DNA of 64,000 nt from Calditrichia bacterium (GTDB taxonomy: Bacteria > Calditrichota > Calditrichia > Calditrichales > J004), in contig JACKAO010000004.1 of the NCBI GenBank assembly GCA_020635035.1, positions 124,001 through 188,000 on the forward strand, written 5' to 3'. The notes below the pieces were generated by a model. It did no database searches and had not been told where the DNA came from. It worked only from the letters and a program-made list of their open reading frames with translations. This document shows positions 1 through 7,714 of this stretch, one piece after another (the stretch's first letter is position 1; each line of letters starts with the position of its first letter). A program made the position numbers and the translations under genes.

Positions 1-2
1 GT

Positions 3-1181
3 GTAGCGAATCTGCTTTCTGATTTAATGATGGAAGGTACACAAAATAAAACACCCATAGAGCTGGAGCAGGCTATCGGATTACTCGGTGCTAACGTGAG
101 TTTTTCCGCGGGCAACGAAGAGATGATAATCTCAGTAAATACGCTGGCCCGTAATTTTGAGAAAACGCTCAGCCTGATTGAAGAAATCATGTTTGAACCG
201 CGCTGGGATGAAAAAGAATTTGACCGCCTTAAACGTGAGCAGATCACACGATTAAAAGGCCTGGAAGCAAGCCCTACGTCTATCGCATCACGTGTTCAGC
301 AGCGCTTGTTATACGGTTCCGGTCACATCCTGGGACAGCCTTCCAGCGGAACAATTGAATCGGTCGAAGTAATTACAATGGATGATCTTAAAGATTTTTA
401 CAATACAAATTTTGCTGCGAATCTGGCTTCGGTTCATATTGTCGGTGATATTGAAAAAGAAAGGGCCTTAAAGGCCATACAAGATTTCGGCAAAAACTGG
501 CCGGCCACACAAGCAGGATTTCCCGAATACAGTATTAATCCGGAAGGGCAGCCGGGGCAGCTTTATTTTATAGATGTGCCCGGAGCAAAGCAGTCTGTTT
601 TACGTTTAGGAAGACTGATTATGTCCGCCGCTGATGATGATTACAGTAATCTGGAATTTGCTGATCAGATTATGGGTGGCGGTTCAAGCGGACGCCTGTT
701 TCAGCTACTACGCATCGAAAAAGGTTATACATACGGCGCCTACTCTTACATGGGTAATACAATTGAACAGACACCCTATATTGCCTACAGCAGTGTTCGT
801 TCGAACGTTACCCGTGAATCACTGGATCTTATCCGTGACTTATACAGGAATTATAAAAGTACCTTTAACGATGAAGAAATGAAGGTAACAAAAAACAAAA
901 TTATTAAAGACAATACACGCAAGTTTGAATCTTTAAATGCTAAGCTCGGATTATTGCGCAACATCAGTAAATTAGGATACGATAATAACTATGCTGAAAA
1001 GGATCAGCAGGAATTACTGACTATGACCCTGAAAGACTTTCACAATCTTATTGAAAATTACCTGGATGAAGAGCAGATGTTTTACCTGGTTGTGGGTGAC
1101 AAAGCTACGCAATTGAAAAGGCTCAGCGATTTTAACAAAAGTAAACCGGTGCAACTGGATATTAAAGGCGACCTGTTATAA
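3..1181 (+). CDS. M16 family (insulinase-like) zinc peptidase, C-terminal part, cut by window start
   Basis: The reading frame is open to the left edge, so the true start lies outside the window. About 390 residues are visible. They show one complete M16 pair: an N-type subdomain beginning with the LMMEGTQNKTPIELEQAIG segment, which normally follows the zinc site, and a C-type subdomain with the RIEKGYTYGAYSYM segment that M16 peptidases use to cover the active site. The HXXEH zinc motif is not in the visible part. It was either just upstream, or this is the inactive second half of a two-unit (about 900-residue) M16 protein, which is common in the FCB group. Family assignment is secure; catalytic status cannot be judged. 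cmoA follows after 4 nt, so the two are probably co-transcribed. Confidence 0.85.
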   Translation, partial: VANLLSDLMMEGTQNKTPIELEQAIGLLGANVSFSAGNEEMIISVNTLARNFEKTLSLIEEIMFEPRWDEKEFDRLKREQITRLKGLEASPTSIASRVQQRLLYGSGHILGQPSSGTIESVEVITMDDLKDFYNTNFAANLASVHIVGDIEKERALKAIQDFGKNWPATQAGFPEYSINPEGQPGQLYFIDVPGAKQSVLRLGRLIMSAADDDYSNLEFADQIMGGGSSGRLFQLLRIEKGYTYGAYSYMGNTIEQTPYIAYSSVRSNVTRESLDLIRDLYRNYKSTFNDEEMKVTKNKIIKDNTRKFESLNAKLGLLRNISKLGYDNNYAEKDQQELLTMTLKDFHNLIENYLDEEQMFYLVVGDKATQLKRLSDFNKSKPVQLDIKGDLL

Positions 1182-1185
1182 AAAG

Positions 1186-1905
1186 ATGAAGGACAAAATT
1201 TACAAAAAACCACTTGATCCGCTGGTAAAATTCACATTCAATAAACAGGTCGCTGATGTCTTCCCGGATATGATTGCCCGTTCCGTGCCGGGATATGATA
1301 CCACTATCGCGATGATTGGTGTCCTGGCGGAAAAATATGCAACAGACGGTTCTGTCTGTTATGATCTTGGCAGTTCACTGGGAGCAGCAACGCTGGCCAT
1401 GCGCCATCATATCAGCAAGAATGTTAAAATAGTGGCAGTAGACAACTCAGCTGCAATGGTAGAAAAATCACAAAAAGTAATCGACCGCGACCATTCAAAC
1501 ATACCGGTTGAGATAATTTGTGAAGATATCCGGAATGTAAATGTTTTGAATGCATCGGTAGTGGTTCTTAATTATACATTACAATTTTTAGAATTAGATG
1601 CGCGTGATTTGCTTATAGAAAAGATATACAAAGGATTAAATCAGGGCGGCATTCTTATTCTTTCAGAAAAAGTTCGCTTTCAGGATAATGGCACACAAAA
1701 GCGCATAACGGATTTACATCTGGCATATAAAAAAGCCAACGGGTACAGTGATCTTGAAATAGCAGGAAAAAGAACAGCATTGGAGAATGTTTTGATCTCT
1801 GAAACTATTGAATCACATAAAGCGCGCCTTGAAAAATGCGGGTTCAAATCTGTCAATGTTTGGTTCCAGTGCCTTCCTTTTATGTCGTTACTTGCTGAAA
1901 AATAA
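1186..1905 (+). CDS. cmoA: Carboxy-S-adenosyl-L-methionine synthase CmoA
   Basis: CmoA converts S-adenosylmethionine and prephenate to carboxy-SAM, the donor used by CmoB to make 5-oxyacetyl-uridine at tRNA wobble position 34. The 239 residues align by eye along the full length of the E. coli protein: the VFPDMIARSVPGY segment, the SAM-binding YDLGSSLGAATLAMR loop, VVLNYTLQFLE, and ESHKARLEKCGF near the C-terminus. The last contains Arg214, equivalent to the arginine that holds the carboxyl group of carboxy-SAM. The start lies 4 nt after the M16 peptidase stop and has no clear ribosome-binding site, which suggests translational coupling. No cmoB partner is in the window. A cytoplasmic housekeeping gene unrelated to the glycan locus. 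Confidence 0.95.
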   Translation: MKDKIYKKPLDPLVKFTFNKQVADVFPDMIARSVPGYDTTIAMIGVLAEKYATDGSVCYDLGSSLGAATLAMRHHISKNVKIVAVDNSAAMVEKSQKVIDRDHSNIPVEIICEDIRNVNVLNASVVVLNYTLQFLELDARDLLIEKIYKGLNQGGILILSEKVRFQDNGTQKRITDLHLAYKKANGYSDLEIAGKRTALENVLISETIESHKARLEKCGFKSVNVWFQCLPFMSLLAEK

Positions 1906-1965
1906 TAAAATGTATTTAAGAGTTTAAGAAATCAAAAAAGATAATTTTTTACTACGAGGTTTGTT

Positions 1966-3306
1966 ATGACTTTTCCTGAAAATTTTACATGGGGAGCTGC
2001 TGCATCCAGTTACCAGATTGAAGGGGCAAAACTGGATGATGGCAAAGGCCTTTCTATTTGGGATACTTTTTGTGAACAACCGGAAAAAATCTGGGAAAAT
2101 AATAACGGCAGCACAGCCTGCAACCACTATCATCTTTTTCGGGATGATGTAAAATTAATGGCGGAGATTGGACTAAAAGCATACAGACTGTCTATTTCAT
2201 GGCCAAGAGTTTTGCCAAAGGGAACCGGGCAGATTAACCCGAAAGGTTTGGATTTTTATGATAAGCTTGTCGACGAACTGCTAAAAAATAATATCGAACC
2301 ATGGGTTACTTTATTCCATTGGGATTATCCTTATGAACTGTTTGCCCGTGGCGGCTGGCTCAATCCTGACAGTCCGGATTGGTTTGCCGAGTATGCCAAT
2401 GTGATCGTAAATAAACTGTCTGACCGGGTTAAACACTGGATGACGTTAAATGAACCACAGGTCTTTATAGGAATGGGCCATCAAAAAGGTTTACATGCCC
2501 CCGGTTATAAGTCCGGTTTCCGTGATATTCTGCTGGCTGCACATCATTCACTATTAGCACATGGAAAAGCAGTACAATCTATCCGGGCATTATCAAAACA
2601 GAAATCTATAGTTGGAGCAGCCCCTGTGGGAGTGGTTTTTATGCCGCAGGATAATACCGCGCAAAATATTGAAATAGCCCGGAAAAAGATGTTTTCCGTT
2701 GAAAACTTTGATGTCTGGAATAACTGCTGGTTTGCTGATCCGATGGTTTTGGGTGAATACCCAAAAGACGGGTTAAAAATGTTTGAAGAGTTCATGCCTG
2801 AAATAAAGACGGGTGATTTAAAGCTGATTTCCCAGCCACTGGATTTTTACGGTGCCAATATTTACATGGGCAGTTATATTGATGAATCCGGAAAAATAGA
2901 ACTGGATCAGGGGCCGGCTTATACAACAATGGGCTGGCGCATTACCCCACCTGCATTGTACTGGGGACCACGTTTTTTATATGAACGCTATAAACTGCCG
3001 GTTGTTGTTACAGAAAATGGTATGGCCAATTGCGATTGGATTCATTCCGATGGGAAAATACATGACCCGCAACGTATTGACTACGTAAATGTGCATTTGC
3101 ATCAATTGAAAAAAGCAATTGCTGACGGGATTCCTGTTACAGGATATTTCCTTTGGTCGGTTATGGATAATTTCGAATGGGAACATGGCTATAAGCAGCG
3201 TTTCGGTCTGATTTATGTTGATTATAAAACGCAAAAAAGATATCTCAAAGATTCAGCTTATTGGTATAAAAAAACAATAATCGAAAACGGTAAAAGTATT
3301 CTATAG
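1966..3306 (+). CDS. GH1 beta-glucosidase (cytoplasmic)
   Basis: A retaining glycosidase of family GH1, 446 residues, the normal length. It opens with the family signature FTWGAAASSYQIEGA. The acid/base is Glu163 in TLNEP and the nucleophile is Glu350 in VTENGM; the aglycone-side WSVMDNFEWEHGY segment near residue 400 is also typical. There is no signal peptide, so it should act in the cytoplasm on imported beta-linked gluco-oligosaccharides, releasing glucose. An ACGAGG-like ribosome-binding site lies about 8 nt before the ATG. It sits immediately upstream of the sugar-sensing genes, which supports a link to the beta-glucan locus, although the 121-bp gap after it may hold a separate promoter. 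Substrate linkage (beta-1,3 or beta-1,4) cannot be read from sequence. Confidence 0.93.
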   Translation: MTFPENFTWGAAASSYQIEGAKLDDGKGLSIWDTFCEQPEKIWENNNGSTACNHYHLFRDDVKLMAEIGLKAYRLSISWPRVLPKGTGQINPKGLDFYDKLVDELLKNNIEPWVTLFHWDYPYELFARGGWLNPDSPDWFAEYANVIVNKLSDRVKHWMTLNEPQVFIGMGHQKGLHAPGYKSGFRDILLAAHHSLLAHGKAVQSIRALSKQKSIVGAAPVGVVFMPQDNTAQNIEIARKKMFSVENFDVWNNCWFADPMVLGEYPKDGLKMFEEFMPEIKTGDLKLISQPLDFYGANIYMGSYIDESGKIELDQGPAYTTMGWRITPPALYWGPRFLYERYKLPVVVTENGMANCDWIHSDGKIHDPQRIDYVNVHLHQLKKAIADGIPVTGYFLWSVMDNFEWEHGYKQRFGLIYVDYKTQKRYLKDSAYWYKKTIIENGKSIL

Positions 3307-3372
3307 TTGCCTGAATAGAATATTCTCTTGATTTTTTATACTCATAATTTGCACAATTACCTCTTAAATTGA

Positions 3373-3427
3373 TTGACATTTTATAATCCGATATATTTAT
3401 CGGAATTTATTATATATATTTAGGTAC
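3373..3427 (+). promoter_or_regulatory. Candidate promoter/operator region with perfect inverted repeat
   Basis: The 121-bp gap before the solute-binding-protein gene contains TTGACA at 3373-3378 and, overlapping where a -10 element would lie, a perfect 6-bp inverted repeat with a 4-nt spacer (CCGATA-TATT-TATCGG, 3388-3403). The rest is AT-rich. The repeat is not followed by a T-run, so an operator or a promoter-proximal hairpin is more likely than a terminator. The assignment is tentative: FCB promoters often differ from the E. coli consensus. Confidence 0.35.
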
Positions 3428-4738
3428 ATGAAAAATAAATCATACCTGCTTGTTACGGCTGCAATAAGTATCATAATAATTCTGCTCATTTTGTATATGG
3501 CCCCAAAAATTTTTACGGCTGATAAGTCGGATGCTGTAAAAATTTATTATGCAGATAATATCTCATCAGCCCATAATAAAATCATAAAACTCTTTAATGA
3601 AAAACATAAGGGAAAAATTGAAATTGTGGCTATTGATTTGCCATTTTCAAAATTTACAACGAATGAACGTAAAGAAATTCTGGCAAGATCACTGCGCAGT
3701 AAAACAGACCGTATGGATGTTTTTGCCATTGATCTTATCTGGGGGCCGCGTTTCGCAAAGTGGTCTTACGATCTTTCCCCTTATTTCAGTGATATACAAT
3801 TGCAGAAATATACCGACCATGCATTAAAGTCTTGCCTGTATAATGACAAACTGATAAGTATTCCATTCTATACAGATGTCGGTTTGATGTATTACAGGAA
3901 AGACATTCTTCAAAAGATTGGTTTAACCGAAAAAGATTTTGACAAGATAAATGCGTCATTAACCTGGGAAGAATTCATTCAGCTTGGAGAGAAAATCAAA
4001 GCTGAATCCTATCCGGTCTTTTTATATTCAGGAGACAGTTATGAAGGTATGATCTGCAGCTTTCACGAGATGCTTTCATCGCGGCAGAGTGATGAAATTT
4101 TTCAGCAGGATCACATAAACCTGAATAAGAAACCGGCGTTACATGGTTTAAACTTTATGGTCGATCTCATATATAAGTATAAATTTACCCCTGTTGATGT
4201 ACTGCAATTTGATGAAAACAAGAGTAAAATGTTTGCCTTGCAGAATAATGCTGTATTTTTGCGTGGCTGGCCAGGATTTTTTAATAATCCGGATGAATTG
4301 CGTGATTATCAGGATATGCTTAAATATTATAAAATGGCACCATTGCCGCATTTTAAGGGACAGAAACATAATGCCGTTTTTGGCGGCTGGAATCTGATGA
4401 TTTCAAAATATTCAAAAAATAAAATGCAGGCGCTGGAATTCTTAAAATTTGCGACATCAATTGATATGCAAAAAATCTTTTACGAAGAAGTGGGCTATTT
4501 CCCAATCAGGAAAGAAATTTACAGCGATTCGTTGTTTATAAAAAATAACCAGGAATTGCAAAACTATGAGAACCTTTTTAAAAGGGGACGACACAGGCCA
4601 TTCAAAGAAAATTACACCAAAATGTCAGATATAATGTCTCATTATTTTCACCAGGCTCTGGAAGGTAAAATTACCGCGAAAGAAGCACTTCTTCTGGCAA
4701 ACAAAGAAATAAATTCAAAGCAGGTATTTCTTAAATGA
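3428..4738 (+). CDS. Membrane-anchored sugar ABC-type solute-binding protein, probable sensory component
   Basis: A 436-residue protein of the extracellular solute-binding family 1 (carbohydrate ABC binding-protein) fold. A hydrophobic segment at residues 6-27 is followed directly by the mature domain, with no lipobox cysteine, so it is either a cleaved signal peptide or a membrane anchor. Family-like segments include IPFYTDVGLMYYRKDIL, the hinge region, and the late AVFGGWNLMISKYSKN and ALEFLKFATS helices. No ABC permease or ATPase gene is nearby. Instead the stop overlaps the ATG of a histidine kinase by 4 nt (ATGA), and a response regulator follows. This context argues for ligand presentation to the kinase, as LuxP does for LuxQ, rather than transport. 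The ligand is presumably a glucan oligosaccharide (inference). Confidence 0.85.
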   Translation: MKNKSYLLVTAAISIIIILLILYMAPKIFTADKSDAVKIYYADNISSAHNKIIKLFNEKHKGKIEIVAIDLPFSKFTTNERKEILARSLRSKTDRMDVFAIDLIWGPRFAKWSYDLSPYFSDIQLQKYTDHALKSCLYNDKLISIPFYTDVGLMYYRKDILQKIGLTEKDFDKINASLTWEEFIQLGEKIKAESYPVFLYSGDSYEGMICSFHEMLSSRQSDEIFQQDHINLNKKPALHGLNFMVDLIYKYKFTPVDVLQFDENKSKMFALQNNAVFLRGWPGFFNNPDELRDYQDMLKYYKMAPLPHFKGQKHNAVFGGWNLMISKYSKNKMQALEFLKFATSIDMQKIFYEEVGYFPIRKEIYSDSLFIKNNQELQNYENLFKRGRHRPFKENYTKMSDIMSHYFHQALEGKITAKEALLLANKEINSKQVFLK

Positions 4739-6231
4739 GTAATGATGGTAAAAATTTCTCTTCTTTTGTAGATAAAATAAAAGACTACCATTTCGAGTGG
4801 AAACATCTGCTGGTACTTTTTATCGTTTTAATTTTTTTCCAGATTATTATCTCCTTTATACATAAAATTTCGCTTGATGAACTGCAAAATGAAACACAGG
4901 ACTGGTACAAACGTGATTCGGCTGAAAAAATAGCCAGTCTTACCACCACATCGATTGAACTGCTGCTTGAAACAAGCAATGTTTTTTTTAATCCGGAAAT
5001 TGATTATCAGAAAGATATGGTTCAGGCGTTTAATATTATTTATTCACAACAGCTGTTGCAGGAAAATATTGAAGAACTTTACGTCCTGGTAAGTATGGAT
5101 CACCATATTTTTGCCATTAAAGACGGAAATGATTTGTTTAAATATTTCTTTGCAAGTGAGTTACTGGAAACCGACGAACTTGGCCCGCAAAACCAGGCAG
5201 TAAAAATATACAGTGAAAAAGAAGAATATATCAGGCAAACAGAGCAAATCTACACGCAGGAAGAAGGCGGCCATACTTTTCATGTATTTGTACCGCTGGT
5301 ACCCAATGGTGAATATGCAGGTGCAGTTTATCTCAAAATTTCCCCGGATTTTTCATTTATAAATAAACAGGTTGTTGCAAGTTATGATCAAACGGCTTTT
5401 ATATTTTCAGCATTGATTCTTTTTGGCCTGCTGGCCATGTTTTATATTTCATCCTATACAGTTAAAGAACGTGATGAAACGCAGAAAATGCTTTTCCAGG
5501 AGCGGGAACAACACCTGCGTGAGCAAATCAATTTTCAAAAAGAAACATTGTTTACAAAGCGTATTTATCATACACACCATAAAGCAGAAAAAATTATGGG
5601 TTTTATCAAAGAAGACATACACGCCCTTACACCGGAAAATTTTAGCGAATATAAAGAACGTGTTTACAAATATGCCAACTTTGTATCACGGGTGATTTAT
5701 GATATGAAATGGTACGATCCGCCCGTGCAGACGATTCGCGGCATTATGTTTCGAACCGATTTAAATAAAGTTATCCGCTTCCTGGTTGAAAACCTGTTCA
5801 AAAGAGTAAGCGAAAATGTTAAGCGTATACAATTTCAATTAGAGCTGGATGAAACACTTCCGGTGGTGAATATTAATGAAAATGTTGTCTGGGAAATAAT
5901 TGAACCTTTAATCCAAAACAGCATTGATCACTCCAATACTAAAAACCTGGAAATAAAAATATCAACAAAATACGAAAGATCTGAAAACAAAGGTTATCTG
6001 AAAATCTGTGATAATGGCCAGGGCATCCGGGATGAGTTTTTGCAGCCGAACGATGCCGGAACAAGAAAGCTGTTTTTAGAAAACGTGTCTACAAAAAAAG
6101 ATGCCAGTAATTCAGGGTATGGTTGTTATCTGTCGTACGAGATAGCCCGGCGTTGCGGTTGGCGCTTGGACGCTTTTAATCAAAGTAAAGGCGGTTGCTG
6201 TTTTGTTATTTCAATGGAAATTCGTTCGTAG
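4735..6231 (+). CDS. Membrane sensor histidine kinase of the sugar-sensing unit
   Basis: 498 residues: a transmembrane helix at about 23-44, an extracytoplasmic sensor region of roughly 175 residues, a second helix at about 219-241, a coiled-coil linker, then a kinase core. The ATPase domain is clear: N-box Asn395 (EPLIQNSIDHSN), G1 box Asp426 (CDNGQGI) and a G2-like SGYGCYLSYEIARR segment. The phospho-acceptor region is not a canonical HELRTPL box. The best candidates are His279, His281 or His282 in YHTHHKAEKIM, so the H-box is atypical. The gene is translationally coupled to the binding-protein gene upstream and followed 8 nt later by the response regulator. Expected role: sense ligand-loaded binding protein and phosphorylate the regulator (inference from order). 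Confidence 0.88.
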   Translation: MSNDGKNFSSFVDKIKDYHFEWKHLLVLFIVLIFFQIIISFIHKISLDELQNETQDWYKRDSAEKIASLTTTSIELLLETSNVFFNPEIDYQKDMVQAFNIIYSQQLLQENIEELYVLVSMDHHIFAIKDGNDLFKYFFASELLETDELGPQNQAVKIYSEKEEYIRQTEQIYTQEEGGHTFHVFVPLVPNGEYAGAVYLKISPDFSFINKQVVASYDQTAFIFSALILFGLLAMFYISSYTVKERDETQKMLFQEREQHLREQINFQKETLFTKRIYHTHHKAEKIMGFIKEDIHALTPENFSEYKERVYKYANFVSRVIYDMKWYDPPVQTIRGIMFRTDLNKVIRFLVENLFKRVSENVKRIQFQLELDETLPVVNINENVVWEIIEPLIQNSIDHSNTKNLEIKISTKYERSENKGYLKICDNGQGIRDEFLQPNDAGTRKLFLENVSTKKDASNSGYGCYLSYEIARRCGWRLDAFNQSKGGCCFVISMEIRS

Positions 6232-6239
6232 GGATTAGC

Positions 6240-7691
6240 ATGATTTTAAATAAAATAATAAAAATTTTACTTATCGAAGATGAAGAATATGATGTAAAGC
6301 GAGTCCGTCGGACGCTTGAACCGTTCAAAGACCGGCTTGTCATAAAAAAAGTGGAGTCAGATGGCCAATCGGCATTGGAATACCTGGCAGAGAATAAAAA
6401 CCTAATCGATGTCGTCATTATGGATTTCCAGATAGTTGGCGGTATTACAGGCGAATCATTGATTAAAGCAATGAAAGAAATTGATTCATTACTGCAGATT
6501 ATTGTGATTACAAAGATGACAGTTAATGTAACCGATTATGATTTTGCAAATGCGCTGCTGGAAGCCGGTGCCATGTGGTATTGTACGAAATACCCGGGTG
6601 ATATTGAAGATTTTATCTATCAGCCGACAGATTTTATTTTGAGTATCATGAACGCTTACCACAAAAAACACATTTTAATTAAAGAAAAAAGATCTACAGC
6701 AAAATTAAAAAGTAATGTTCAGGAAATTCTTGAGAATAACCGTATTATTGGTGAGTCACAATCCATTACAAAACTGAAAAACCAGATTGAAAAAGCAGCA
6801 GCACAGGAAGCAACCGTATTAGTGACTGGTGAATCTGGAACAGGGAAAGAATTAGTTGCCAGGCACATTCACTATCTGAGCAACCGACGGTATGAAAAAT
6901 ATGTAACAATTAACAGCGGCAGTCTGCCGCATGAGTTGATAGAGAGTGAGCTGTTCGGATTTGAGAAGGGTTCGTTTACAGGGGCTAATTATTCTAAAGT
7001 AGGCTTGTTTGAGTTGGCGAACCGTGGTACGATATTTCTTGATGAAATTGCTGAGTTGCCCCTTTCTGCGCAGGTTAAACTGCTTCGTGTTCTTCAGGAA
7101 GGTGAAATTGATAAAATAGGGCGTACAGAAAAGCTGAATGTTGATGTCCGTATTATTGCAGCAACAAATAAAGTTCTGCAGGAAGAAATTAAGGAAAGGC
7201 GTTTCAGGGAAGATTTATTTTACCGTCTGAATGTTGTTACTATTTATGTACCCCCAATGCGTGAGCGCACTGAAGATGTCCCAATGCTGGTTGAGCATTT
7301 TTTGGAAAAATTTTGTCGTGAAATGTCACTTGCCGCCCCGCAAATTAAAGATGAAGCTGTTCTGTATATGCAAAAACAACCCTGGCCTGGTAATGTAAGA
7401 CAATTACAAAATGTTTTACGCAGATTGCTTTTTTTGGGCGTAAATGTAATAACCAGGCAGGATGTGGAACAGGCATTAGGCGGAGCACAACAAACTTCTT
7501 CCAAAAATGGCAATAGTTTTGAGTGGAATCGTCATGAGATTTTACCCTGGCGTGATATGGAGAAAAAAATCAAATCCGAATATTTTAACTTTGTACGTGA
7601 AAACTGTTCTTCCGATTCTGAAGCTGCAAGAATTTTAGGTTTGGCCCCCCCCAATTATTACAGAATGTGTAAAGAATTAGGGCTAAAATAA
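6240..7691 (+). CDS. Sigma-54-dependent response regulator (NtrC family)
   Basis: Three domains in 483 residues. The receiver domain (1-125) has the acidic pair in LIEDEE, phospho-acceptor Asp62 in IMDFQ, and a distal lysine in CTKYPGD. The central AAA+ domain (about 160-400) has Walker A GESGTGKE (197-204), the sigma-54 contact loop as GSFTGA (244-249, usual GAFTGA with A-to-S) and Walker B LDEIAEL. A Fis-type helix-turn-helix lies at about 455-483. I chose ATG 6240, preceded by a TAGGGA site, rather than an in-frame ATG at 6195 inside the kinase gene. It should activate sigma-54 promoters when phosphorylated; candidate -24/-12-like sites lie upstream of the GH16 and symporter genes. Cytoplasmic, with its gene in the operon with the kinase. 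Confidence 0.95.
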   Translation: MILNKIIKILLIEDEEYDVKRVRRTLEPFKDRLVIKKVESDGQSALEYLAENKNLIDVVIMDFQIVGGITGESLIKAMKEIDSLLQIIVITKMTVNVTDYDFANALLEAGAMWYCTKYPGDIEDFIYQPTDFILSIMNAYHKKHILIKEKRSTAKLKSNVQEILENNRIIGESQSITKLKNQIEKAAAQEATVLVTGESGTGKELVARHIHYLSNRRYEKYVTINSGSLPHELIESELFGFEKGSFTGANYSKVGLFELANRGTIFLDEIAELPLSAQVKLLRVLQEGEIDKIGRTEKLNVDVRIIAATNKVLQEEIKERRFREDLFYRLNVVTIYVPPMRERTEDVPMLVEHFLEKFCREMSLAAPQIKDEAVLYMQKQPWPGNVRQLQNVLRRLLFLGVNVITRQDVEQALGGAQQTSSKNGNSFEWNRHEILPWRDMEKKIKSEYFNFVRENCSSDSEAARILGLAPPNYYRMCKELGLK

Positions 7692-7714
7692 TTAAACAGA
7701 TTCAGTAAATGCTT

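Noticed and set aside
3428..4738. Standard ABC sugar importer
   Set aside because: No permease or ATPase genes lie nearby; the gene overlaps a histidine kinase gene instead.
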